A stretch of 64,000 nt of DNA from Luscinia megarhynchos (lineage: Eukaryota > Chordata > Aves > Passeriformes > Turdidae), in assembly GCA_034336665.1 (NCBI GenBank), contig CM067577.1, forward strand, positions 1 through 64,000. The letters run 5' to 3'. Of this stretch, positions 46,201 through 58,662 are shown piece after piece. The stretch's first letter is position 1, and every line of letters begins with the position of its first letter. The notes under the pieces were generated by a model. The model saw only the letters and a program-made list of their open reading frames with translations. It searched no databases and was not told where the DNA came from. The translations under genes and the position numbers were made by a program.

Positions 46201-49200
46201 TTCCCCAAGCATCCCGGCAAAAGCAGACCTTAACTAGGGTTTTGAAAGAGTAAGACATGGCTCACCCAGTTTTACTATTTACCCCTGATTACGTTAATCC
46301 TTTACAACTCTTTGAAAGTTTTATCTCAACAGTGACAAACATAAATTACCTCATTTCACTAGGAATCCAACACATAGTTTAGAGTATTTTTATACTGCAA
46401 ATTATAAAAATTATTCCATATGTGCAGCTGCATAAGCATGTTACAAAGCACAGAAAGTAATGAAGTTTTATCTATTTGAGGCCTCAGTGTCAAGACTCAA
46501 TTCCATTCTTAGCATTATTTCAAAATCAATTCCTTTGAAGGTGATTTTTGAAAAAGCAAACTTTAGCAATTGCTTTCCATCTACATAAGGGAAATCAAAA
46601 GCTTTGAAGCCAACTACACGTCTATCCAGTTTGTCTGTAGTCATCTCATACAAAGCAGTAATAATGATGAAAGCTGTTCACTATGCACGACGCATTACAG
46701 AACTGCTCTGCCTTACGGCTGGTCAGCTGCGGTTTTACGTTTTGCTTTGTATAAATTCTGAAATACAACTGAGTAAAATGCTATGATACTGTGCCCATTA
46801 CAATCTTTTCGTAAATTTGGTTACAGAAAGCAGACTTGGTAGAACCCTGAAAACATTAACAAGTAACCTCATTTTATAACATATTGCATGACTGCTTTAC
46901 AGAGATAGCATTTTTCAAGTTCCATTCTTGACAGTAATATTTCTTCAGCTGAAGTCAAATAAGAAAAACAGTTTTTAACTGAACCAGTGTTATTCTAATG
47001 TATAAGAAACAAAACCTAGTTTCTCAGCTGTAAAGAGCAAGTATCTGCCAATACCTGAAAAAAACAGGTACTGAAAAAGTTAATTCAGACATGCATAACA
47101 AATGCATGCTGACTGTCCCATTTACGGTCCCTCATACAGTAGACAGGGAATCATTATTAGTACTGAACAAGAGGAAAAAAGGACAATTAAATAAGGTTCC
47201 ACAACAGAGGTAGATCAATCATGAGTTGTGAAGCCCACCCAATTCAACACCATTTCTTTAGTCCAGTGTCTAGCAACTCACCTTTGCTTTTTCACTAGGT
47301 TCACTGGTTGTGCCATAAGGAGTGTTATGCAATTCCTTTGAGACAACACACAGAAATTCAGCCTGATCTTCATTGCCATAGTTATAGGAAGAACCAATAC
47401 TGACCAGCTGAAAGATGAAAAAAAAGTCAATTGTATTTCCACATAAAATAAATTCCATAAAGTCTCACGATTACTACAAACACTCCTCACTCAGACTGTA
47501 GCTTGTGCCTGAAGCATGATTCTCCACGTCAACGCAAATACGTTTTGATGCTGACGAATACATTGACAATACAATGTATAGGTACACACAGCGCTTTTTT
47601 AAACAGTTACAGAATTAATGATTTACAGTTATAATTATCCTGTGAAAGAAAAGACTGTGGAGGCAGGCCAGTGGAGAAGTAGCCTTTTCCCTGTTTCTGT
47701 TATTTACTGGAAACCTTCCTATCCTCCAAAGTTAATTTTTAAAGTTCATATGTGGTATCTTAACGTGGCATGATTTAACATGTAAATGGTTGCATGCAGG
47801 AACCTATTTAACCTGAAGGGACACCCATCACTACTTACAGAATAAGGGTATTTCTATTAAAACATATTTTGAATGAACAGACACAATATTTGCATCTGAT
47901 TAGAATACAACAAGACAGTATGGTGGGATAACAAGATCAATATCTGAAATTCATACATGCTGCTACAAGGAAGCTAATTAAGAAAGTGCTACAAGCAGAA
48001 GCCATGTATAATGAAATGTGACATATTTACAAGTTTCTATAGTCTCTATACTGAATGGTAAATGACAATTTACTGAGAAAGAAGAATATATTTAACATCA
48101 CTAGTACTTCTTATGCAGCATGTTTATCAAATGGCAGAAATTGTCTTACCTTACACACAATACACTTACCTAATGCTAGAAGCTTTACATAGCCTGCCTT
48201 TCCAAGTCAGATTCAATTCAGATGTAGCTGGTTCATTTATTTTAAAGTTTTATTTCAAAAGCACAACAAGATAATGTGTGATCTACAAGATAATGTCAGA
48301 TCTACTGACACAGATCAAAGTCCAAAAAATAACACTGTTGCACACACTGTGTCAATTCATCATTACCCAAACTATATTTAATCTACCAAATCACCACAGA
48401 TATACAATAAAACTGGGCTATTTCCCAATCTCCACCATTTAAGTACTCTATTAATCGTCACATGGAAAAGGCCTAACTTATTTTTTTAGGGTAATAGCAC
48501 TTAAAACATTGTAGTTATCTCTGTAAAGACAAATCATGTACTACCATTAGTCTAGCAGAACACCAAAGAGAGTAAAAAATTTGTTAAAGCATGAAAGATG
48601 AAGTGAAGATGAAATCCTGATCCAGAGTTTGTACTTAAGGAATAAAATTACTCCCTCAACAAAAACTGAAGTTAGACCAAAGTTAAAAGCAGCTTCCATA
48701 TAGCACTGTCAGAAGAAACCAAAGGCTCACTGTACTTTCTAAGGAGAGGAGAGAGATGCTCAGATGTTCCTGCACAGCAGTAAGACAGCCAGGGAAGCAC
48801 TTCCACAGACACACAGAGCTAATGTCCACAAAGAGCAGCAGGCAGTGTGAATACATCATGAATCAACTTGATGCCAGGCCTAGGCACTGCCAAAATTTTT
48901 TGGAGCCTGATGATTTTACAGCATACAAGGCTCAGCCTTCCATGAGCAGTACTGGCCATCAAGATTCATCCCTCTCAAATTATGTACTTCAATGACACTG
49001 AATGTGATCACCAGAAACCTTCCCTGCCTCCTCCTCTTCTAACATCACTCTAGCTCTGCAAAATACATACATAATCGGTAATGAACACAGGCTGATCAAA
49101 AATTAATGTGTTAAAGATGTTTTTTTCAACCAAAACTGCGTAATGAAGTTACAAACACTTACACAAACATTAGGTTTTAGAAGCATCACTGCATATAAAG

Positions 49201-52200
49201 ACATCATTCACCCTGAGATGCTAAATCAGCTAATCTTTCACAATGAATACTCTGCAGTCTGCACCAAAACGTATTTGTGTAATACTGAATCACAAAACCC
49301 ACAGAGTAACTAGTTTCTTACTTGCACAAGAGGGACAAAGGAAGTCTACTGAAAAGCTGGAAAAACAACCCAAATTTACTTCATGTATTGAGACAACTTG
49401 TTGATTGTCTTCCCTATCAAAAATATGTACAAATTTTCAGAAAAAAAATAGCAGTTAAGTTTCCTTGAGCCCAACAAAGTGGTATAAAGTTTACACTATA
49501 CATTATATAGCAATTACAAAGCATTTAGTACAAATACAGTAACTGCTTCAATTATTAAGGTGTAAGATAGGACATTAAACAACATTCTTAACTCGCTTAA
49601 AGGCTAGAAAACATTCAGAAAGTCTGCATACCTATTTAAATAAAGCCACTCAAAATTCACCTTCTCTGAAGAGAAGTTTCAAGAATAAAATTCAAGTATG
49701 TAACTTAATTAGTATACATTTGGCTCCTCTTCTTGGAAAATGGCAACAACTCCTTATCAGATAAGCTATGATAACTACCAGAAGGAAAAACACTTCTTTA
49801 CTTCTTGACACTCTAAAAAAAGAAATGACCTCTCTGAAAGTGGATAGCATAAAAGACCCAAACATCAGCCAAATAATCAGTTCTGTTTCAACCAGGCTGA
49901 CAGGTCTTCAGCTGGTAGCAACTAACAAATGCTTCATAATCCAACCATGTAAATTAACCTTTCGCACGTAAGTTTTTTTAGGAGATGTGGAAGATTGAAT
50001 ACTTTTAACCAGTTGGACAGGGCTATCAATTTAGCTGACTGCAAAACATCTAATGACTTTTTGCCACTACTGATCAGTTGATAAAGGCAGTTTTGCAGAA
50101 TCAGACCTGAGTTCCTCAAAACTCCAACTCACAATACTCTCATAAGCAGTTTCATATGTGTGCAGCTAAAAATTTATACTTCACATAGTAGCAACTGCAT
50201 GCTAGAACTGTCACTGTAGCTTTCTGAAATGATCAACAACAAGGCTGATGGCAAAAAAAGAAACAATGGAAAATGACTGCAGATTGGAATGGAACTGTTC
50301 TGTCACAAATTAAAATCAGAAATATGTTTTAGCAGTCCTATTCCAAAAGTCACTTCATTGTTCCCAGTATTGGTGACAACACTTTAAGAAGGATGCTGAT
50401 AAACTGGAAGAACATCCCTGCCATGTCCATCTGCCCCTTAACTACCACCCCCATTCCACCCCCCCAAAAGAAGCCACAACACATCAGAGTAATCTGAGCT
50501 ACAAAAAACAGGTCAAAGGATTTCAGATTATCCAGACTACTGTTTTCTTTCTGAAAGAACAAATTGTTTTTGTTTTAAAGCCACATTTGTTTCATGTGGC
50601 TTAAATTACCAAGAACCTAAGGAAGGTCAAAATAACATGCTGAAATTCCAAATTCCATAGATTTGCATGCTTTTATATATATACATATGTACGTATAACA
50701 TGCATATATCTATTTTTCTGTATTGGTGTATTCCTTCCATGACTTGTTTCATTACATTCCTTACTAAAGCAGTGTGCTCCTGTTTAAGCATCCCTGTGAG
50801 CCCCAACAGTGTCAGAACTGAGCACAGGTAAATGCCAATGCTACTTATCACAGAAAATTTATTAGATAAGGATCCATTACTGCTTGCACGGAATAAGGGC
50901 TGTTGGTCCCAGTAGGCTGCCAGCAACAGTTAAAAAAAGGCAGGAATGGAAAGCAGCACTACTTTTATTTTTATTAAATCAAAATAAATATATCGCTTGA
51001 TGTGCCAATAGAGGTCACGATTTTCAGGAAAAGACAAAGAAATCACAAGAAGAAATTTCCTGTCTCATAATAAGGAAACTTATTTTTGGAGTGAACTAAT
51101 CTTAAGTCCTAGCTGAACTGAGACTCAAAAAAACCTGAGATCTCAAAACCAGACACATGTACCAGTACCATGCCCTATAGATTTGCTATATTGATTTAAT
51201 AATACTGATTCAAAATCAATGTAGTATATTTACCAGACCAATCAGCAATAGTATTGCTATCTCAGATAACCACTCCAGCTTGCATAAACTGCAGCCCAGT
51301 AATCTTTTTTTTCTTTTCTTCTTCTTCTTCTTCTCCTCTGCTTACCACTGGAGTTACTCATATTAACTAACTTTTCTACTTCACCACTAATAATTTCCTT
51401 CTCTATTTTATGATGATCTGATTCTCAAAACCAAGTAAATTCTGTAACAACTATTCTCAAATTCTATTTTAAATATTCTTGTACTTTTAATATTACTGCT
51501 TCTATTTCAGATGTGGTGAACTCCTTGTACATTAGAAAGGTTGAAAAAACTGTCTTTTTAAAAAAATTAATTATATTATCAGCTAATAGAATTAAAGAAA
51601 ATCCTTCACTTTTTTTTTTTTTCAGAATCAAGTTGTATGAATCTAAGAATAGATTCTATGCCTTTTAGACATATAATGCATTTGTTCTGCCTTCCCAAAT
51701 GATTTGCAAAAGGTTATGAAGATACACACACATCAGCTCTTAAAACTCAGCACTGATGACTGACACCAGGCCTGAAAGAATATTTATTTCAGGTATCTTA
51801 ATGCAATAGTCAGACTTCCAATCTTCATTTTTTAAATTACAATTTTTATTTTATTTTATACCTGCATTAATTTCTTCACTGCCCTCCCTACCTTCCATTT
51901 TGCAATGGTGACTGTTACTCTGAGCTCTCCAGGACATGAAGGCGTGAATGACGTCATTCTGCCTGTACCCTACACATCCCTAACAAACCACAATTCTTTC
52001 TCTGCTGCCACAATTCTGGAAACCCCACATTTCACATTCCACGTGTTACCTATACAACTTCAAGAAACAGTGCTTGGTACATTGAAAGCAGATTCTGCAA
52101 TTAAGCTGGGTAATAGTTCAGGTTTCAAATCTCAAACTGCAGGATTAAGTGCCCATATAAAGTCACAGGCAAAGTTTGTTTTTATTGAGCCATTTCACTA

Positions 52201-55200
52201 TCATGTTATCTTCATGTTATACTCGTCTTTCAGACTAAATAACCACATATGTTTCAAGAAAAAGAACAAGTACTCCAGAAATTTTGTTCATGAAAAGAAT
52301 TATAGAGCACCAGGTTCCCAAATCAATTCACACACAACACTTCAAAATGCAGCACAGGTATTTAAAGAACCAGAAACTGCCTCCAATGTTACCGAGAGCA
52401 AAAAAACTTTCCCAAACTCACAAATATTTGGAATTAACAAAGCAATCAAAAAAGCAGAACAATGGAAAAAGAAAGGATGAAGAGGGAAAAAAAAAAAAAA
52501 AAAAAAAAAAAAAAGAAAAAAGAATGAAGATAGGAGTGTCCATATGGATTTCAAGAAAATTTCCCAAGACGGAAAAAAAACCCACAACAACAAAACAATA
52601 AAGCCAAGGAAACACCCGGGATGTTTTTTTCAATTTGAGACAAAACTTAAAACTGTCCATTTTGTTCTCTCCTCACTCCTCCATATTTTACTTAGAAAAA
52701 ACTCCTGCTATTCATTATTCCAGTTTGAACATATCCATCCACCTAAAAAAAGAGTTAAATTCTGAGTTATTAGAAATAAAGGGTTCAAACTCAGAACTTA
52801 ACTTTGGCGGATGAAATAATCACTTTCCAAGTCTATCAGAAATATCCCCTTCTGGAGCCACTGGACTCATTTTTAGGGCTCCTTAAGTTTGAATTGTACC
52901 TCTTAGTTAACAAGTATGGATGAAAGGCTGTTAATTTTACAGGAAAATTTAAGGAAAATAAGTTATCTATTGAGGAGGTAACAACTCTTCCTAAGAAAAA
53001 CCTTGAACTAAATAACCAAGGGAATTTTGATTGGTTGTTTTTCTATTATTTTTACAATGTGGACATTCATAATGTGTAATGAAATATCGTGAATATTAAT
53101 AAAAGCCAGTCACAAATACATACAAACTACTATGTGCTGTACATCCAGAAAAAAAGTGGAATGATCTGAAAGCAGCAGAAACGCAAGGAGGCCAAGCACA
53201 TCAGTGTGAGGGCAAAAGGAATGGTGTGACACACCTCACTGCAGCATTTCTGGAAGCATCTCTCTTCCCCTTTCACTTCCCGTGACACTATCAGCAGAAA
53301 CTCTGACTGCTGATCCCGGCCAAAGCTGTACTGGGAACCTATACTGACAAGCTGAAATAACCAATCAAAGTAAAACACAAAAAGAAACCTTTGTAAAGCT
53401 GGAGCACATACCATTATCCAAATTGTACAAGTAACAGATGAGCTCAAATGTTCAGGTAACACTTACTTGTCACTATAACAGGTTGCTATCAAGCTACAAC
53501 TTTCATTTCAACGTAAAATTTACTGAGGCAGTTGCAAAGGCCTTTTTAATTTAAATGGAAGTTAAGAGTTACTGATAAAGAGACAGAAAACTCCCCATAT
53601 AACTGTGTTGTAGCCAACTACTCTGAAAAACAAAGAAAGATTGGAGCATTATAAAATTAAGCATTATTTTTCTGTCATACATTGGTAAGTGGAGAAGGTA
53701 ACATAAGACTTGAAGGTGTTATGTAAAGCAATATATAAAGCCTGGGAATTGAAGAGCTCCATCTTGTTCCAAATACTGATAAAATACAGCTAGGGAAACA
53801 TAATAAAACAACAAGAGGAAAAAACATTAAGTGGTCTAGATTAGTTTTAGAAGGAATAATTTACAGAAGATCCAAGAAAATATCTACAGTGTAAAAAACT
53901 GTCTTGTTCTCACAAAAATCACTACCAAGAACACTGGCTAATAATTTAAAGTTCCACGTCATCTGAATTTTCCAACTTCTCCCTACAAAACATGTTTTAC
54001 CTTAATAACACATGGCAATTCCTAGCCCTTTTAAATTAAAGCATAGCCTGTCAGTGCACTTTAGAGAGATTAGAACTTTAAATTAAATGTGAAGAGTTAA
54101 ACAACAATTGCCTAATCTGAGTAAACTAGAGATGATGACAGATGAGAAGGCCCGTGAATAGCAACTTTATATATATCCTGCTAATGTATGTGAACAATTT
54201 TGAAGACAGCAGTTAAATACCATCCTCCTCATACAGCGAACATACTTACGACTGCATTATGGTGTCAGACTCAGGTTACATTAATCATTGAAATTTACAT
54301 GACCAACACTGCTGATGTCTAAAGTCTTTCTATTTAGCCACTTTGTATAGCCCACAGTTTTTTATTCTGTCGCACTATCAAAATACTGTTTTTTCCCGAC
54401 TGCCTCAAGAGGCAACAATTGAAGCTAAAAATCCTCTACAAAAGTGGGACAGCATAATTTTTGGTAATAGATTTTGGACTGGGACTAATACATGCTCTGT
54501 TCTAGCAGAGCTTTCCAATGTGTTCTTCGGAAAAGGGCATAAATATATCTGCGCATGTGCACCAACAGTTCAGCACCTTCCACTCCTATTTAATAACTAT
54601 ATACCATCACATTTAACGATAAAATCTTGAAATGCTAAGCATAAAAAACTATTTTTTTCAAAACCAACCACCTGAACATTTTATATGTGGCTCAGAGCAC
54701 AAGGATTCTCGGTCTATAAGAAAATCACTCCCCTGAAAAAGCTGATGATTCCATCTTTTTTCACATACAGAGCATGGTGGGTTCCACCCCAAAGACTGCT
54801 TCTGAAAGCAAGCCTGCTGCTGAGCAACATGGGCTTAGAAAAGATTTCAGAAATGCTATAATGTTTGAGGGTATTAACAATAAAACTGTTTATGCACAAT
54901 ATTCAATCCTGTTTAAAGTGAATGACCTCTGCTCCAAGCAGGTCTGCATTACAAAGGAGGCAATGGCCTAGTGTGAGGTAATGAGATATTAAGTATTATG
55001 AGATCATACAGCTGTTGTGTTTATCTGCTTTAAATTATGTGTCTAAAAATGTGCAACATGGGAGCAGGATGATGTAGGGAGACAGCTGGATGAAACAAGA
55101 AAACCACTGGATTCTTCCAGTTCTAAAAGAGATTATAATAGGTCACTCAGCATTCGCACAGTATTACTCCCAAAAACAGTATCCCTGAAGGGTTTAGGAC

Positions 55201-58200
55201 CGGTAAAAGATATGCTGTCATTTATTCTGCTAAAAAGTAAAGGAGGTCTATTTGTAATGAAAGCTAGTTTTTCCTGACAAAGACGAATGCTGAAAAACCT
55301 TCTTCCATGCACTGGGCCAAAAACCAGCGATGTATTAAGTGAGAGTTTTTTTCAGGGACTTAAACAACATTTAGCTTGTGGCATGGCAAATAGACCTGGT
55401 AATACTTGAAGCAGTACTGAAGCTTAAAAAAGCAGTACAGTACTGCAGCATAAAAAGTTTGCTCTCTGCCCATTTAGTCTATTTGCTTACGGCTGTCTCC
55501 ATGTCACTAGCATCTTACACATTTTATCAAATATAAACAAAACGTTCTCTTTTACCTTTGCGTCATAAACATTTTTTAAATGTTGCTTAGTTGTGGTGTT
55601 AGATTGAGACTGCACAGGATAATGGGCTTGTGCTTATTTCAACACTGTAAAAGGTGCCAGGAGATGAACACTTGTGTTTCAGAGTTAATAGATTCATTGC
55701 TTCAATGCAGCTTGAATAGTCTGCTGGATTAGGAATGTGAAGGATGATGGAGTTGTACAGTTAATTTCTTATTTACAGAGATTATCAAAGATAACAGACA
55801 GATCTTGAGATTTTACAGTGTGTTCTTGAATGTACATACAAAGCTACTTTTATGCACTGCAAAGAACAAAAACATTCACGTAGCTCACAGCTATCAAGCC
55901 TCACATCCACACAGGTACAGTTCACTCTTCTCTGTGTATCAGTTTTTTTATCTGAAGAACCCCTCTTTGGGCCTAGCAGATATTTATCTCCCAAGCTCAT
56001 CTCCTTTACCCACAGCTCTTCATATCTGACCCACCGTTCATATAAACTTGCCTTAGTTAATTCTGGCTGATTCACCCTTTAACTGCTCATGTGTAGACAT
56101 TGAAGAATTACATTTCAGATATGTAGCATGTTTTCATAGAAGTCAGCAAAATTTACCTCCTGGAAAGCTACACTTTTTGTTTTATGATAAATGCAAACAC
56201 AAATACCACATTTTAACTTAGCTGTGTGTGTCTATCCAAATTCTGAAAATGACTGAATAAGAAAAGATGCGTGGAATTTAATTTAATTTATATTCCTCTT
56301 TCACAAAAAGCACTTAGCATTAATTTCTTAGACGACTGTGTTAACTATATCCCATATGGATTTTTTTACCTGTTCAAATTTCCAGCCATCGGACATTGTG
56401 GAAACCATTTGAGTGAGTTCCTCTTCCTGACACTGCAGCACTCTGTACACATGTTTGACTGGCACCTTCAAGAAGAAATAGAAGATGCTCAATAGGGCAT
56501 GGAATTCACTATGTTTGTGACTTGTCTGAAGTTGCCCTTACTCTCTATAAATGGTAAGCAATACCACTTTGAACTTATGCAGAGCAATGAATAATTCAGA
56601 CCATTTTAGCTGAGACCTATAGTAAATGCTATCAGAGCAACCCTGCAATCCAACAACCTAGCTTAAGAAGAAATTTGTAAATAACAAATGTAATGTAAAA
56701 TGTAAATGTAATGTAAAATGTAAATGCAGTATCTCCAGGAAGACTCAGTTACCAGGGAAGCCTGAGTAGCAGAGTTAAAGAACAAACTTTATGATATTCA
56801 CTTTCATGGAGAAAATGAGCTGCTATGAGAAGAGACAACTTTCTCACAGAGCTACAAAAATATATGATAGGAGCTAAACAGCATCTGTACATATGCTGCA
56901 TAAAACATACTGTATAAACAGCAGTTATACTAAAGTTAGGCAACCTCATCATATTCAGAGCACTAAAAAGTCAATGAGAAAGCTATGTTCTACAAAAGCT
57001 GTTCTCTAACATAATTATTTCCAGAAATGGTATTATAGCAAATTCTACTATTACCAAACATTTCGGAACAATTACCTAGAATGTTTTCAGTTTTTGAACG
57101 AGATCTGTGAACTTTGTAAGGAGACTGGCAGGAGCCAGCAATTAAGAATATTAATCTTTGTATGCTAGTGGTTCCAGATCATCCAGTGATGGAGGCAGCC
57201 ATTCAGTATCTTACTGGGGAAATTAGAACATACATAAAAAAACAAATGGAACCCTCTCACTACTTGTCATGGAAAAAAATAATCAAAAGCACATGAGAAA
57301 ACAGCCTCACCTGTGAGATTTTGCTGTCTCTTTCTCTTATTTTGTCCTTTACCAGTTTTATTAGAGATGTGATATTGTAGAATTCAGCCTCTTCCAGTAC
57401 ACCTAGTATGAAAATATTCCAGGTCAAAATCACCAACCAGTTCATAAGATTATCCTCTCAACAGCTACAGAAAATTATTTATATTTCCCCTATGATAAGA
57501 CAGTTCACCTACCTAACAATTCTGGCTTCTTTTAGATAGATGTAATTCAATGTTTGCTCATTCTAAAAAATTGTCCTAAAAATATCCCAAAGAAAACTGA
57601 TGCTATTTCACATACAAAATGAGGCAAGAAACAAAAAAATGTGCACAGAAACCGTTCCATAGCAGATTGATAAGACCACCATATCTCAGCCCCTGCCTCA
57701 GGCTGGAATGCAAAAGAGAAATTTAAATAGTCCTACTAAAAATCTCTGCAGCTGCTAGCAAGCAGAAGATTTTTCTTCCTGTCATGTGAGACCTTAGAGT
57801 CTGAAACAAAAGCTTAAAGATACATACTGCTTCTACTCACATGTTCAAGGTCTATCTGTTCTCCACATACAGGATGCTTAACAATGCACAGGGAAATTTT
57901 ATTTCATACTATTTTCTCCTAGTACTGTTAAATTGTATTCCTCTTTGATAAATTTCTTCAACATGCTATCAATACAGTTTTATTACTATATGTTTTAAAA
58001 TCCTAACCCTAACAAGGAGCAAAGAGGGAGAAGCTGGGGGCAGAATTCAGTCTTTAAAAGCATATTCCAGACATCCGAACACTTCAGAACTTCACTTTTA
58101 CTTTGCTTTACATCCTTCTGAAGCTTGTTTCCCAGGCAGCATTCTTTTGCTTGAAGAGCAAAACCCAATGATTTCACCGTCACACAGGAAAGAGACAAGA

Positions 58201-58575
58201 CTACACAATAAAAGGCATCTCCCCTCTTGTTTGAACACTTATGTTCCAACTGAGAATGGGGGTTTTGAAATCAGGAACCATACTCAAAATGTTCAGATAA
58301 TCCCATACACTGAAACTGCATGGTATCTATCAGTTTTGCTTGAAACAGATAGAAATGCTACACTGGTCAAGGCTTGTCATCTTGTTCCAAGTTAGTTTTG
58401 GTGACTCAAAAGAAGTGAAAATAATAAGCAAGTGTCAAGCAAACAAGATATTTAGAAACGTCTTACCTTCCTCAGCTAGATCCTTGTTAATAACCAGTTT
58501 TCCGTGTCTGAGATAGTTCAGCACTGGCCCAAAGTAGGTTGGGTCTCTGTCTATCAAATAGGCACCTGTTTCATC
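40267..58575 (-). CDS. KCTD5: BTB/POZ protein KCTD5, exons 2-6 (exon 1 off the right edge)
   Basis: KCTD5 is a pentameric substrate adaptor for CUL3 ubiquitin ligases; known targets include G-protein beta-gamma subunits. Exons (minus): 58467-58575, 57311-57402, 56370-56465, 47282-47407, 40267-40296; phases 0-1, 1-0, 0-0, 0-0, 0-stop. They encode the second half of the BTB (T1) fold ([40 protein letters not shown]) and the C-terminal domain ([40 protein letters not shown]), ending ILQERGSRM. That is 150 residues, nearly identical to the matching part of the 234-residue human protein. KCTD5 fits better than KCTD2, which has NNSTNG where this has HNTPYG. The missing exon 1 (N-terminus and first half of the BTB) should lie beyond 64000. 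An extra, diverged copy of exon 5 lies at 53235-53351. Confidence 0.95.
42650..43395 (-). mobile_element. CR1 retrotransposon, 3' part, in KCTD5 intron 5
   Basis: The plus strand begins catagaatcacaagagtggg, ttgggttggaagggatctta and aagatcatctcatttaaagc, then ttggacacttccagtgatgg, cttgtcctgccactaggagc, ctctggacccactctcacag, and gagcgggagaatcacttccc. This is the antisense of the classic avian CR1 3' region ending in an attctatg-like terminus. Stops and small indels show it is inactive. Similarity fades near 43395. Confidence 0.92.
43801..43930 (-). mobile_element. Short CR1 3'-end fragment
   Basis: ttcatagaatcacagcatat, ctgagttggaatggatccac and aacgatcattaagtgatgat match the CR1 3' terminus in the same orientation as the element 400 bp to the left. 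Confidence 0.75.
47282..47407 (-). CDS. KCTD5: KCTD5 canonical exon 5 (5b)
   Basis: tttcag|CTG GTC ... GCA AAG|GTGAGT is 126 nt (42 codons), phase 0 at both ends. It encodes [20 protein letters not shown] continuing to PSEKAK. This is the conserved C-terminal-domain exon of KCTD5/KCTD2, and it joins the terminal exon ILQERGSRM at 40296. Confidence 0.95.
51306..51342. repeat. CTT-rich microsatellite
   Basis: The run cttttcttcttcttcttctt is followed by ctcctc. Confidence 0.8.
52487..52514. repeat. Poly-A tract of about 28 bases
   Basis: An uninterrupted A run starts a few bases after the stop of a 191-codon plus-strand frame. It may be a simple repeat or the tail of a retroposed sequence. Confidence 0.9.
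53235..53351 (-). CDS. KCTD5: KCTD5 duplicated exon 5a, putative alternative exon
   Basis: The acceptor ttatttcag|CTTGTC and phase match exon 5b. The sequence encodes [20 protein letters not shown] continuing to IVSREV. That is 15 of 26 residues identical to 5b, with conservative changes elsewhere (Y/F, E/D, V/I, K/R, L/V). It then goes on to a different tail, [14 protein letters not shown] donor GAG|GTGTGT at 53235/53234 gives 117 nt (39 codons), phase 0 to 0, so either copy can join exon 4 to exon 6. If that donor is skipped, the frame runs on through a hydrophobic stretch to a stop at 53130-53132. Intact frame and splice sites argue for function; expression is unproven. Confidence 0.65.
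56686..56726. repeat. 18-bp tandem repeat, 2.3 copies
   Basis: The unit aaatgtaatgtaaaatgt occurs twice exactly, plus aaatg. It lies in KCTD5 intron 3. Confidence 0.9.
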
Positions 58576-58577
58576 CT

Positions 58578-58662
58578 AGATTAGAAAAACAAACACAAAC
58601 CAAACAAACAACACAAAACAAAGCAAGAGAACACCAAAGCCCAAACCGAACAAATCAAAAAC
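58578..58662. repeat. A/C-rich low-complexity run
   Basis: Imperfect acaaa/aaacc units lie immediately upstream of the KCTD5 exon 2 acceptor. On the transcribed strand this is a TG/T-rich stretch that may strengthen the polypyrimidine tract. Confidence 0.7.

Noticed and set aside
58006..58013. Telomere-like ccctaac motif
   Set aside because: Only about one and a half units; not an array.
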